From contig NZ_BMCU01000001.1 of the NCBI RefSeq assembly GCF_014635345.1, forward strand, positions 682,001 through 746,000: a stretch of DNA of 64,000 bases, given 5' to 3'. How positions within the stretch are numbered: position 1 is the first letter of the stretch; each line of letters starts with the position of its first letter. Of the stretch, positions 53,249 through 61,523 are shown one piece after another. Both the position numbers and the translations under genes were made by a program. Below the pieces are notes generated by a model. It ran no database searches. It saw only the letters and a list, made by a program, of their open reading frames with translations, and was not told where the DNA came from. This stretch comes from Rhodococcoides trifolii (GTDB lineage: Bacteria; Actinomycetota; Actinomycetes; Mycobacteriales; Mycobacteriaceae).

Positions 53249-53932
53249 GTGACCAGCGTGCTGATCGTGGAAGACGAGGAGTCGTTGGCAGACCCCCTCG
53301 CGTTCTTGCTGCGCAAGGAAGGGTTCGAGGCGACGATCGTGGGTGACGGTCCCTCGGCGCTGGCCGAATTCGACCGCGCCGGAGCAGATATCGTTCTGCT
53401 CGACCTGATGCTCCCCGGCATGAGCGGCACCGACGTGTGCAAGCAACTGCGGTCCCGCTCGGGCGTGCCGGTCATCATGGTGACCGCACGCGACAGCGAG
53501 ATCGACAAGGTGGTCGGGCTCGAACTCGGCGCCGACGACTACGTCACCAAGCCCTACTCGGCGCGCGAGCTGATCGCCCGCATTCGCGCGGTGCTTCGTC
53601 GTGGCTCCGACTCCGAGGACGTGATCGACAACGGGCTGCTCGAAGCGGGCCCGGTGAAGATGGACGTCGAGCGGCATGTCGTGATGGTCGACGGCAACCA
53701 GATCACGTTGCCGCTCAAGGAGTTCGATCTGCTCGAGTACCTGCTCCGCAACTCCGGACGTGTTCTGACCCGTGGCCAGTTGATCGATCGAGTGTGGGGC
53801 GCGGACTACGTCGGCGACACCAAGACGCTCGACGTTCACGTCAAGCGGTTGCGCTCGAAGATCGAGAAGGACCCGGCGAAGCCGTCGCACCTCGTCACCG
53901 TGCGCGGGCTGGGGTACAAGCTCGAAGGCTGA
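53249..53932 (+). CDS. regX3: Response regulator RegX3
   Basis: 227 residues, OmpR/PhoB family. Receiver domain with EDEE (8-11), phospho-Asp52 (LLDLMLP) and the Lys in TKPYS; C-terminal winged helix with TLDVHVKRLRSKIE. Activates phosphate-starvation genes. GTG 53249 is preceded by GGAGG at a distance of about 8 bases. Confidence 0.95.
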   Translation: MTSVLIVEDEESLADPLAFLLRKEGFEATIVGDGPSALAEFDRAGADIVLLDLMLPGMSGTDVCKQLRSRSGVPVIMVTARDSEIDKVVGLELGADDYVTKPYSARELIARIRAVLRRGSDSEDVIDNGLLEAGPVKMDVERHVVMVDGNQITLPLKEFDLLEYLLRNSGRVLTRGQLIDRVWGADYVGDTKTLDVHVKRLRSKIEKDPAKPSHLVTVRGLGYKLEG

Positions 53933-53955
53933 GCGCAACCAACCGAGGGGCTGAG

Positions 53956-54789
53956 CTACGCGCCCAGATCCGTGTGCGACGTCCCCACGCCCGTGACCTT
54001 CCCGAGCCGCTCCGCTTCCCGCGTCGCGGGGTGGACGGCGATGAGGCCGAGTCCGGCCCGGCGACGGCACAGCGCCGCGAGTTCGGCGTACACGTCCGCG
54101 CCGAGCAACTCGGTGAGCTCGGGACCGTACGACTGCCACACCGGCCGGGCGCCCACGTGGGCGTCGGGTGAGCCGGAGCAGTACCAGCTCAGGTCCTCGC
54201 CGCCCTCACCCCAGCCTCGACGGTCGTATTCGGCGATGACGGTTTCCAGCACCTGAACTCCGTCGGGACGGGTCTTCCATTCCTGGGTGCGGCGAACCGG
54301 CAGCTGCCAGCACACGTCCGGTTTGACCTCGAGCGGCTCGATTCCCTTGCGCAGCGCCATCTTGTGCAGTGCGCATCCGATGCCGCCCGAGAAGCCGGGA
54401 CGGTTCAGGAAGATGCACGCGCCCTTGTACTTTCGGGTGCGCAGGGCCTGCTCGTCGTCGAGTTCGTCGGCTTCGACGTAACCCTTCTTGCCGAGCCCCT
54501 TCTCCATGAACTGCCATTCGTCGGCCCGCAGCATGGCGACGGATTTGTTCAGCTTCTCCAGGTCTTCGTCGTCGGAGAGGAAGGCGCCGTGCGAGCAGCA
54601 ACCGTCGTCGGGTCGACCGGCCACCGTTCCCTGACAGGCCGGAGTACCGAAGACGCACGTCCACCGTGAGAGAAGCCACGTGAAGTCCGCTCGGATGAGG
54701 TGCTCGGGATTGTTCGGATCGGTGAATTCGACCCACTCGCGCGGAAAATCCATGTCGACCTCTGGGGCCGCAGACGTACCAGGTGTCAC
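53956..54789 (-). CDS. Conserved protein, Rv0495c-like, cysteine-rich
   Basis: 277 residues with nine conserved cysteines ([42 protein letters not shown]), a pattern that suggests a metal or Fe-S site. Soluble. Position between regX3 and gppA matches Rv0495c. Function unknown. GTG 54789 chosen; convergent with regX3 and divergent from gppA. Confidence 0.85.
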   Translation of the reverse strand: MTPGTSAAPEVDMDFPREWVEFTDPNNPEHLIRADFTWLLSRWTCVFGTPACQGTVAGRPDDGCCSHGAFLSDDEDLEKLNKSVAMLRADEWQFMEKGLGKKGYVEADELDDEQALRTRKYKGACIFLNRPGFSGGIGCALHKMALRKGIEPLEVKPDVCWQLPVRRTQEWKTRPDGVQVLETVIAEYDRRGWGEGGEDLSWYCSGSPDAHVGARPVWQSYGPELTELLGADVYAELAALCRRRAGLGLIAVHPATREAERLGKVTGVGTSHTDLGA

Positions 54790-54810
54790 AGTGTTCGACC
54801 GTAGACCCAG

Positions 54811-54816
54811 TACCGT
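54811..54816 (+). promoter_or_regulatory. -10 box TACCGT of a leaderless gppA transcript
   Basis: TACCGT occupies -12 to -7 before GTG 54823. This supports that start over GTG 54817, which would be 1 base from the box. Confidence 0.5.
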
Positions 54817-54822
54817 GTGCGT

Positions 54823-55773
54823 GTGCGATTAGGTGTTCTCGACGTCGGAAGCAACACAGTTCATCTGCTGGTGGTCGACGCTCATCGCGGCGGCCATCCC
54901 ACGCCCATGAGCTCCACCAAGGCTGCGCTGCGCCTCGCGGAGAACACGGACGACTCCGGCGACATCACCGCACAGGGAGCGGATCGCTTGGTGCGCACGG
55001 TCGCCGACTTCGCCTCGATAGCCAAATCGTCCGGCTGCGGTGAACTGATGGCGTTCGCCACCTCCGCTGTGCGCGACGCCAAGAACTCCGATGCGGTCCT
55101 CGCGCGTGTCCGCAAGGAAACCGGGGTCAGCCTGCAGGTTCTCGAAGGCGACGACGAAGCACGACTGACGTTCCTGGCCGTCCGTCGTTGGTACGGGTGG
55201 AGCGCCGGCCGCATCCTGAACCTCGACATCGGGGGAGGATCGCTGGAGCTGAGCACCGGCGTCGACGAGAACCCGGACATGGCGATCTCGCTTCCTCTCG
55301 GCGCCGGCCGCATGACACGGGACTGGCTCGACGAGGACCCGCCCAGCAAACGACGGGTCGCCGTCCTGCGCGACTGGCTGGACGCAGAACTGGTCGAACC
55401 GGCCAAGAAACTGCGCGAACCGGGCGCGCCCGATCGCGTCGTCGGAACGTCCAAGACATTCCGATCACTTGCCCGATTGACCGGTGCGGCGCCGTCCGCC
55501 GCTGGTCCGCGCGTTGTAAGAACACTCACATCCGACGGTCTACGCCAGGTCATCGCGTTCATCTCTCGAATGACCGCCGCAGACCGTGCAGAATTGGAAG
55601 GCGTGAGCACGGATCGATCACGGCAACTGGTAGCCGGCGCCCTCGTGGCGGAGGCGGGCATGCGTGCGCTGTCCGTCGACTCGCTGGAGATCTGCCCGTG
55701 GGCTCTGCGGGAGGGCCTGATCCTTCGCCAACTCGATACGGAGACATTCGGTGAGACGGTGGAACTGCGATGA
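54823..55773 (+). CDS. ppx: Ppx/GppA-family exopolyphosphatase
   Basis: 316 residues. ASKHA fold: [16 protein letters not shown] at the N terminus, [10 protein letters not shown] and [10 protein letters not shown] phosphate loops. It hydrolyses polyphosphate or pppGpp. The N terminus aligns with Rv0496 as I recall it, supporting GTG 54823. The end overlaps the next gene (ATGA). A PPK2 is also encoded at 14.4-15.2 kb, so both synthesis and breakdown of polyphosphate are represented. Confidence 0.93.
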   Translation: MRLGVLDVGSNTVHLLVVDAHRGGHPTPMSSTKAALRLAENTDDSGDITAQGADRLVRTVADFASIAKSSGCGELMAFATSAVRDAKNSDAVLARVRKETGVSLQVLEGDDEARLTFLAVRRWYGWSAGRILNLDIGGGSLELSTGVDENPDMAISLPLGAGRMTRDWLDEDPPSKRRVAVLRDWLDAELVEPAKKLREPGAPDRVVGTSKTFRSLARLTGAAPSAAGPRVVRTLTSDGLRQVIAFISRMTAADRAELEGVSTDRSRQLVAGALVAEAGMRALSVDSLEICPWALREGLILRQLDTETFGETVELR

Positions 55774-56825
55774 CTGACGAACCGGCCGACGGCCAGCAGG
55801 TGTCCGTCGCGGAGCTCCTGGCCCGCAACGGTCAGCGGGTGGGCGCCGCAGGTGGGCGTCGTCGTCGTGGGGTGGCGGGCGGTATCTCCGTCGCCGAGCT
55901 GACCGGGGAAATCCCCGTCGTTCAGGACGAGCCGCGGGCGGAGACCGAACAGCCCGAACCCCCGCGTGCCGAACCCCCGCGTGCCGAACCCCCGCGTGCC
56001 GAACCTCCGCGTGCCGAACCTCCGCGTGCAGAACCCCCGCGTGCAGAACCCCAGCGTGCCGAACCCCCGCGCCCAGAACCGGTTGCTCCAGTGGCCGCGG
56101 TTGCCGAGACGAAACGCCCCGAACCCGCCCGCCCCGAGGTCAAGCGCACGCCGACCAAGGCCCAGGTGAAGGCGCCCGTCTGGCCGACCGACGGTGACAC
56201 TCCGGATCGACCGTCGAAGTCCACGATGGACACCACACGCACCTTTGCCATGGCCGAGATCGAGGCCGACGAAGACGCGAGTGCGGATGCAGCCGAGACG
56301 GCTCTGATTCCGAAGGTCGTCGAGAGAACGCCGCCGAAGTCGACCAAGACTGTCGCTGCACCCGCGATCGACGACGCTCCGGACACCGACGCCCACGAGG
56401 TGGTGGAGGCGCCGGTCGAGCCCGGCGTGGACCATTCCGCCGAGCACGTCGACGAAGCAGCCGTCGACGAAGCAGCCGTCGACAACCAAGCCACCGACGA
56501 ACACGTCACCGACGACCCCGACTCCGAGGAACCGGCCCCGCCCGCGGCGACCGGTAAGCGCAGTCCGCTGCGTCAGTGGGCCGGCATCGTCGGTCAGGGT
56601 CTCGTGGCCATCGTGCTCGGTGCGTTGCTGTTCAAGGGCTTCGAACGGCTGTGGGACGTACTGCCGTGGGTTGCGCTGGTGCTGTCGTTCTTCGTCATCG
56701 TCGGGCTCGTTGCAGTGGTCCGGGTGTTGCGCAGGACCGACGACATCGTCAGCATCCTGCTGGCCGTCCTGGTCGGCGGTTTCGTGACGCTGGGTCCTCT
56801 GGCGTTCATTCTGAGTACGAATTGA
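55770..56825 (+). CDS. Proline-rich membrane protein (Rv0497-like)
   Basis: 351 residues. N-terminal cytoplasmic region with an RGVAGGISVAELTGEIPV motif, then eight tandem pentapeptides of type EPPRA (about 63-102), an acidic Asp/Glu/Ala/Val region, and three to four membrane helices at the C terminus (about 275-350). Coupled to ppx by an ATGA overlap. Function unknown; membrane-anchored with a long disordered cytoplasmic arm. Confidence 0.87.
   Translation: MTDEPADGQQVSVAELLARNGQRVGAAGGRRRRGVAGGISVAELTGEIPVVQDEPRAETEQPEPPRAEPPRAEPPRAEPPRAEPPRAEPPRAEPQRAEPPRPEPVAPVAAVAETKRPEPARPEVKRTPTKAQVKAPVWPTDGDTPDRPSKSTMDTTRTFAMAEIEADEDASADAAETALIPKVVERTPPKSTKTVAAPAIDDAPDTDAHEVVEAPVEPGVDHSAEHVDEAAVDEAAVDNQATDEHVTDDPDSEEPAPPAATGKRSPLRQWAGIVGQGLVAIVLGALLFKGFERLWDVLPWVALVLSFFVIVGLVAVVRVLRRTDDIVSILLAVLVGGFVTLGPLAFILSTN
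55956..56075 (+). repeat. Tandem 15-base repeat coding EPPRA
   Basis: Eight units of GAACCCCCGCGTGCC type, period 15, at 55956, 55971, 55986, 56001, 56016, 56031, 56046 and 56061. Variants are single bases (CCT for CCC, GCA for GCC, CAG in the seventh), which shows recent expansion. Confidence 0.9.
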
Positions 56826-56827
56826 GC

Positions 56828-57661
56828 GTGCGGATCCCGATAGGACTCTCGACGGCATCGGTCTACCCGCAGACGACGGAATCAGCGTTCCGATTTGCCG
56901 CCGACCTCGGGTACGACGGCGTCGAAATCATGGTGTGGGCCGACGCGGTCAGCCAGAACGTCGGCGCCGTCGCTGCGCTCAGCCGCAAGTACGGGATGCC
57001 GGTCGTGTCCCTGCACGCACCCTGCCTGCTCATCACGCAACGAATCTGGGGAGCGGATCCCGTCGCCAAGCTCGCTCGTTCGGTCCAGGCGGCGCAGGAT
57101 CTGGACACGACGACGGTCGTCATCCACCCGCCGTTCCGGTGGCAGCGCAAGTACGCCGACGGGTTCGCAGATCAGATCGCGGAACTCGAGGACAAGTCGG
57201 ACGTCGTGGTCGCGGTGGAGAACATGTTCCCGATGCGCGCGGACCGCTTCTTCGGCGCGAAGGAACGGTCGGCGGGTCGGTTGGCCAAGCGCGGCGGGCC
57301 CGGACCGGCCGTGTCGGCGTTTCAGCCGTCGTACGACCCCACCGATGTGGGCCACCGGCACTTCACGCTCGACTTCTCGCACGTCGCGACCGCGGGTTCC
57401 GACGCGATGGCCATGGCCGAGCGGATGGGTGACGGTTTGACTCACCTCCATCTGGCGGACGGACGCGGCGCCTCGGTGGACGAGCATCTGATCCCCGGTG
57501 ACGGAACCGTGCCGGTCGCGGAGGTGTGCGCGGCGTTGATGAAGCGGGGCTTCGACGGCCGGGCGGCCGTGGAGATCAACACGCAGAACGCTCGAACCAA
57601 ACCGGAGCGCGCGGCAATGCTGTCCCGCGCCCTCGACTTCGGAAGGAAACATCTGTCGTGA
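56828..57661 (+). CDS. Sugar phosphate isomerase/epimerase-like TIM barrel (Rv0498-like)
   Basis: 277 residues. AP endonuclease 2-type barrel with metal-site motifs DGVEIMVW, SLHAPCL, VIHPPFRW, VAVENMFP, LDFSHV, HLHLADG and AVEINTQ. A divalent-metal enzyme of unknown substrate. GTG start two bases after the previous stop; end overlaps the next gene (GTGA). Confidence 0.87.
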   Translation: MRIPIGLSTASVYPQTTESAFRFAADLGYDGVEIMVWADAVSQNVGAVAALSRKYGMPVVSLHAPCLLITQRIWGADPVAKLARSVQAAQDLDTTTVVIHPPFRWQRKYADGFADQIAELEDKSDVVVAVENMFPMRADRFFGAKERSAGRLAKRGGPGPAVSAFQPSYDPTDVGHRHFTLDFSHVATAGSDAMAMAERMGDGLTHLHLADGRGASVDEHLIPGDGTVPVAEVCAALMKRGFDGRAAVEINTQNARTKPERAAMLSRALDFGRKHLS

Positions 57662-58533
57662 GCGGGCAGGCCGGAGGCCGGTCGGAATCAGGCGGGCAGG
57701 CCGGAGGCCGGTCGGAATCGGGCAGTCCGTTTCAGGACTTGACGACTTTGGAAAGACAGGGCGACGACGTCTTCGGCGCGACGATCGCCGACACCTGGAC
57801 CATCGGTCCGAAGGTGCACGGCGGGGCGATGATGGCCCTGTGCGGCGCTGCCGCGGAGCAGCGACTGGCCGTTCCCGACGTGTTGCCCCTGGCGGTGAGC
57901 GCCAACTATCTGAACGCTCCCGACCCCGGTCCGGTGACACTCGAAACCGTCGTCCGCAAGCAGGGTCGACGGGTGTCCCACGTCGACGTAGTTCTGTCGC
58001 AGAACGGTAAGCCTGCGGTGAGAGCCGTTGTTACACTGGGTGTTCCGGATTCGCAGGCACCCCGCCACACCGTGGGTTCGAGCTCGATGTCGGCGTCGCC
58101 GCCCGACGACGCGTCTGCCGTCGCGGCGGGCCACCCCATGGCCGAGATCGTGCATGTGGCGACCGGCTGCGACATGCGGATCGATCCGTCGTCGGCGCAT
58201 TTTCTCACCGGCGCGGTCGGTGAGTCGGAGATCCGGCTGTGGGTGCGGCCGAGACCGGACGACGAGGCCGACCCGACCACGGCGGCGCTGTTCGCGATCA
58301 TGACCGGTGACATCTCTCCGCCCGCCACGATGAATCGCGGCATGTTCGGCTGGGCGCCGACGGTGCAGCTCACCACCTACCTCCGGCGACGCCCCGCGCC
58401 CGGCTGGTTGCGGGTGGTCGCGTCGAGCACGGTCATCGGGGAGACGTGGTTCGAAGAGGACCACACCGTCGTCGACTCCACGGGCGCCGTGGTGGTGCAG
58501 AGCCGCCAGCTGGCCATGGTGCCGTTCAACTGA
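57658..58533 (+). CDS. Thioesterase-like hotdog protein (Rv0499-like)
   Basis: 291 residues. Acyl-CoA thioesterase-like double hotdog domain (about 30-288) with KVHGGAMMALCGAAAE. GTG start overlaps the preceding stop. The first 21 residues are two copies of GQAGGRSES, encoded by two units of the dispersed GC repeat (57664 on), so the native N terminus has probably been replaced or extended. The gene end is tandemly duplicated (GTGCCGTTCAACTGACC at 58519 and 58537, partly at 58555). Confidence 0.8.
   Translation: MSGQAGGRSESGGQAGGRSESGSPFQDLTTLERQGDDVFGATIADTWTIGPKVHGGAMMALCGAAAEQRLAVPDVLPLAVSANYLNAPDPGPVTLETVVRKQGRRVSHVDVVLSQNGKPAVRAVVTLGVPDSQAPRHTVGSSSMSASPPDDASAVAAGHPMAEIVHVATGCDMRIDPSSAHFLTGAVGESEIRLWVRPRPDDEADPTTAALFAIMTGDISPPATMNRGMFGWAPTVQLTTYLRRRPAPGWLRVVASSTVIGETWFEEDHTVVDSTGAVVVQSRQLAMVPFN
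57664..57710 (+). repeat. Dispersed GC-rich repeat, two tandem 30-base units in coding sequence
   Basis: GGGCAGGCCGGAGGCCGGTCGG at 57664 and 57694, period 30 (ten codons), against 31 in the non-coding array at 32942. The multiple of three keeps the thioesterase frame open. Confidence 0.85.
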
Positions 58534-58623
58534 CCCGTGCCGTTCAACTGACCAGTGCCGTTCGACAGATCGACCGACTGCCGCTTTTCGGCTGAGGCAC
58601 CGCGGCATGGCACGCTTGCCGCC

Positions 58624-59439
58624 ATGACGAGGATTGCGGTGATCGGTGGTGGCCGGATCGGCGAGGCGCTGATCGCGGGACTGGTGGAAGCGGGCTTTGC
58701 TCCCAAGGACCTGGTGGTCGCGGAGAAGTCCCCGACGCGTGCGGCAGAGATCGCGAAGGAGTTCGGCGTCGCGACCCGCAGCATCGCCGATTCCGTCGAG
58801 GGCGCCGACGTGATCGTGGTTGCGGTGAAGCCGAGCGACGTCGACGCCGTGGTGACGCAGATCGCCGCCGGTGAGATCGACGGTGAGCAGGAGCAGATCA
58901 TCGTCTCGCTCGCAGCCGGCATCCCCACGAGCCGGTTCGAACCCAAGTTGCCCGCCGGCATGGCCGTTGTCCGGGTGATGCCGAACACGCCGATGCTCGT
59001 GGGCGAGGCGATGAGCGTCATGTCGCCCGGTCGGCACGCTCGACCGGAGCACCTCGACGTGGTCCGCAAGATCCTCGGAACGGTCGGCAAGGTGGCCGAG
59101 GTACCGGAAAGCCAGATCGACGCCGTGACGGCCGTCTCGGGCTCCGGACCGGCCTATTTCTTCCTCGTTGCGGAGGCCATGATCGACGCTGCGGTGGGGC
59201 TCGGATTGACGCGCGCAACTGCGACGGAACTGGTGAATCAGACGATGACGGGTGCCGCCGCGATGCTGGATCGGTCGGGAGAGACCCCCACGGAGCTGCG
59301 CGCAGCGGTCACATCGCCCGGCGGAACCACTGCAGCGGCGGTCTCGGAATTGGAGCGAAACGGACTCCGAGCTGCCTTTTTGGACGCGTTGGATGCCGCG
59401 AAGAAGCGTTCGGTGGACCTGGGCCGGGCGCACGAATAA
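58624..59439 (+). CDS. proC: Pyrroline-5-carboxylate reductase
   Basis: 271 residues. Rossmann motif VIGGGRIGEALIAGL, RVMPNTPMLVGEAM and the C-terminal signature VTSPGGTTAAAV. Last step of proline synthesis, NAD(P)H-dependent. ATG 58624 chosen from the Rossmann start; the frame is open upstream without signals. Confidence 0.96.
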   Translation: MTRIAVIGGGRIGEALIAGLVEAGFAPKDLVVAEKSPTRAAEIAKEFGVATRSIADSVEGADVIVVAVKPSDVDAVVTQIAAGEIDGEQEQIIVSLAAGIPTSRFEPKLPAGMAVVRVMPNTPMLVGEAMSVMSPGRHARPEHLDVVRKILGTVGKVAEVPESQIDAVTAVSGSGPAYFFLVAEAMIDAAVGLGLTRATATELVNQTMTGAAAMLDRSGETPTELRAAVTSPGGTTAAAVSELERNGLRAAFLDALDAAKKRSVDLGRAHE

Positions 59440-59484
59440 AAACCCGATAGTCCACATGTGTCGCAGAAACCCCACAAGTCCCGC

Positions 59485-59547
59485 TAAGCTCTCCCCAGCA
59501 CGTGCGTGTCTGTTCAGCAGGAGGGGAAGCCTGCTGCGCGGACGTGC
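59485..59547 (+). promoter_or_regulatory. bldC promoter and structured 5' leader
   Basis: TAAGCT (59485-59490) is a likely -10 box; transcription would begin near 59497. The leader then folds: GCACGT (59498-59503) with ACGTGC (59542-59547) outside, CAGCAGG (59515-59521) with CCTGCTG (59530-59536) inside. The ribosome site GGAGG (59549-59553) lies just after this hairpin, 11 bases before ATG. Confidence 0.45.
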
Positions 59548-59564
59548 CGGAGGTAAGTGAATAG

Positions 59565-59804
59565 ATGGCGTCCAATATCAACAAGCCGTCGAAGGGTTCG
59601 TCCCCCGACGGTCAACCGGCGGTTGCCGGAACGCAGTTCCTCACGGTCGCCGAAGTGGCGACGCTGATGAGGGTGTCCAAGATGACCGTGTACCGATTGG
59701 TGCACGGTGGCGAGTTGCCGGCTGTTCGAGTCGGCAGGTCGTTCCGAGTGCACGCCAAAGCGGTGCACGACTACCTGGAGACGTCGTACTTCGACGCGGG
59801 CTGA
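59565..59804 (+). CDS. bldC: BldC-family small MerR-like DNA-binding protein
   Basis: 79 residues. Winged helix of the BldC/excisionase type: QFLTVAEVATLMRVSKMTVYRLVHGGELPAVRVGRSFRV. Equivalent of Rv0500A and of Streptomyces BldC, which binds direct repeats cooperatively and controls development and stress genes. Preceded by its own promoter and a folded leader. Confidence 0.93.
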   Translation: MASNINKPSKGSSPDGQPAVAGTQFLTVAEVATLMRVSKMTVYRLVHGGELPAVRVGRSFRVHAKAVHDYLETSYFDAG

Positions 59805-59829
59805 CCCGCCCGGTTTCGCTCTCGTTCCC

Positions 59830-59870
59830 TCGCGCCCGATCCCTGCTGTTCGCAGCGGGAGCGGGGGCGA
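59830..59870 (+). terminator. Hairpin terminator after bldC with UUCG loop
   Basis: Imperfect GC-rich stem around GCTG-TTCG-CAGC (loop TTCG), extending outward to TCGCGCCCG and CGGGGGCGA. Located 26 bases after the bldC stop. Confidence 0.55.
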
Positions 59871-59896
59871 GTTTCGGTGTGGACGGTATCCGGCGG

Positions 59897-59902
59897 TAGT
59901 AT
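59897..59902 (+). promoter_or_regulatory. Putative -10 box TAGTAT of the bS22 gene
   Basis: TAGTAT lies about 124 bases before ATG 60027, in a 222-base gap; the transcript would have a long GC-rich leader (GCGGCGCCGC palindrome). No convincing -35. Confidence 0.35.
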
Positions 59903-60026
59903 GACGGTTCGTCGCGGCTGCGGCGCCGCATCCGGCGCCGACGCGTGCATCAGTACCTGTCCTGTTGTCAGCACCTGTTCGTGTTCCACACCGAGCAACG
60001 AAGAAAGAACGTGAGGGTCACCCACT

Positions 60027-60128
60027 ATGGGTTCAGTGATCAAGAAGCGTCGCAAGCGCATGTCGAAGAAGAAGCACCGCAAACTGCTTCGTAGGACACG
60101 CGTGCAGCGTCGGAAACTCGGCAAATAG
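60027..60128 (+). CDS. Small ribosomal protein bS22 (AURKAIP1/COX24 domain)
   Basis: 33 residues, extremely basic, with [20 protein letters not shown]. Nearly the same as mycobacterial bS22 (Rv0500B), an actinobacterial extra protein of the 30S subunit that sits near the decoding region. ATG 60027 follows a GTGAGGG site (60011-60017) at about 9 bases. Strong terminator after. Confidence 0.93.
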
Positions 60129-60152
60129 TCTTTACCGCAGGCAACTGCGTAG

Positions 60153-60185
60153 ATGCCCGCTACCGGTCTCCGGTGGCGGGCATTG
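60153..60185 (+). terminator. Terminator after the bS22 gene
   Basis: ATGCCCGCTACCGG (60153-60166) pairs with CCGGTGGCGGGCAT (60170-60183), one G-T-type mismatch, loop of 3, then TTG. Confidence 0.75.
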
Positions 60186-60222
60186 CCGTCGGTAAGGCGG
60201 CCTGCTCGGGCGCGGTGCGGGC

Positions 60223-60228
60223 TATGAT
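60223..60228 (+). promoter_or_regulatory. Putative -10 box TATGAT upstream of the epimerase gene
   Basis: A consensus-like TATGAT 185 bases before GTG 60414; no clear -35. The remaining gap up to 60413 shows no convincing gene. Confidence 0.3.
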
Positions 60229-60413
60229 CGACTCATCCAGTCGCCTGGATATGGTGTGTGAGGTTTCACAGGCTTCATGATCGATTTCTTGTTCATGGGC
60301 ACAATGCTGATATGCGTGCAATCCTTGCGGGTACACGCTCGACTACCGATCGGTAAGTTCCGAGTCAGCGGTACGGGTCCACACGAAGAACAGCACGGTT
60401 GGGGGACAACACA

Positions 60414-61523
60414 GTGGCTGCCCAAGATCGAGGTGCATCGCCTCCACGAGTCGTCCTGGTGACCGGAGCGTCGCGGTTTCTCGGCGGTTACCTGACCATG
60501 CGTCTCGCGCAGAATCCTGCGATCGATCGAGTCATCGCGGTCGACGCCGTTGCGCCCAGCAAGGACATGATCCGGCGGATGGGTCGCGCGGAATTCGTGC
60601 GGGCCGACATTCGGAACCCCCTGATCGGCAAGGTCATTCGTAACGCCGGCGTCGACACGGTCGTGCATGCGGCGCTGATCTCCCGCCCGCCCACCGGCGG
60701 CGGTCGCACGGTGATGAAGGACATGAACGTTCTCGGCGCCATGCAGCTGTTCGCCGTGTGCCAGAAGGCGCCCAGCGTGCAGAAACTCGTACTCCGGTCG
60801 TCGTCCGCCGTGTACGGGAGCAGCGCCAAGGATCCGGCCAAGTTCACCGAGGAGATGGGCGCGAAGGTGCGCCCGCACGGCGGCTACGCACGCGACGCCA
60901 TCGAGACCGAGGGATACGCCCGCGGGCTCGGTCGCCGCAGGCCCGACATCGCGGTGTCCATCCTGCGCAACGCGCCGATGATCGGTCCTCGAATGAACGG
61001 GACGGTCTCGCGGTACCTGACCTCGCCGTTCATTCCGTCGATCGTCGGACGAGACGCACGCATGCAGCTTCTGCACGAGGAAGACGCGCTGGCCGCGCTC
61101 GAACGGGCCACGCTGACCGGGCGGGCAGGCACGTACAACATCGCGGCAGACGGCATCGTCATGCTGTCGCAGGCCATTCGCCGCGCCGGTCGCGTCGAGA
61201 TTCCGATCCCGTTCGCACTGTTCCGCACCACCGGCCAGTCGGCGATGGGGTCGGTTCTGCGTGGTCTCACCACCGAACAACTCGACTACTTCAACTTCGG
61301 TTGCGGACTGGACACCACGCGTATGAAGAACGATCTCGGCTTCACCCCGCGCTGGACCACCATGCAAGCTCTGGACGACTTCGTTCGCGGAGCAGGCCTC
61401 TCTCCGGTGATCAAGCGAGAGTGGCTGGACGCCATCGAGGCTCGGCTGACGGGCTTGCTCGGTGGGGCCGTGCACTCCGTGCCGGCTCTCGTCGGCGTCG
61501 ACGAGCATCCGAGGGGGAGATGA
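60414..61523 (+). CDS. NAD-dependent epimerase/dehydratase-like protein (Rv0501-like)
   Basis: 369 residues. Extended-SDR Rossmann motif VTGASRFLGGYL, HAALISRP and SSSAVYG. The usual Y-x3-K is not evident: the best aligned position reads YARDA, so ordinary epimerase catalysis is doubtful. GTG 60414 has GGGGGA 7 bases upstream (TTG 60399 is alternative). Coupled to the acyltransferase (ATGA). M. tuberculosis galE2 has the same place. Confidence 0.88.
   Translation: MAAQDRGASPPRVVLVTGASRFLGGYLTMRLAQNPAIDRVIAVDAVAPSKDMIRRMGRAEFVRADIRNPLIGKVIRNAGVDTVVHAALISRPPTGGGRTVMKDMNVLGAMQLFAVCQKAPSVQKLVLRSSSAVYGSSAKDPAKFTEEMGAKVRPHGGYARDAIETEGYARGLGRRRPDIAVSILRNAPMIGPRMNGTVSRYLTSPFIPSIVGRDARMQLLHEEDALAALERATLTGRAGTYNIAADGIVMLSQAIRRAGRVEIPIPFALFRTTGQSAMGSVLRGLTTEQLDYFNFGCGLDTTRMKNDLGFTPRWTTMQALDDFVRGAGLSPVIKREWLDAIEARLTGLLGGAVHSVPALVGVDEHPRGR

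Noticed and set aside
54882..56858. 658-codon minus-strand frame with Gly/Phe repeats
   Set aside because: The repeats are the mirror of the EPPRA tandem on the plus strand; no independent evidence.
60277..60462. Possible 61-residue protein before the epimerase gene
   Set aside because: It overlaps the epimerase start in another frame, has no ribosome site and no hydrophobic or motif pattern that is convincing.
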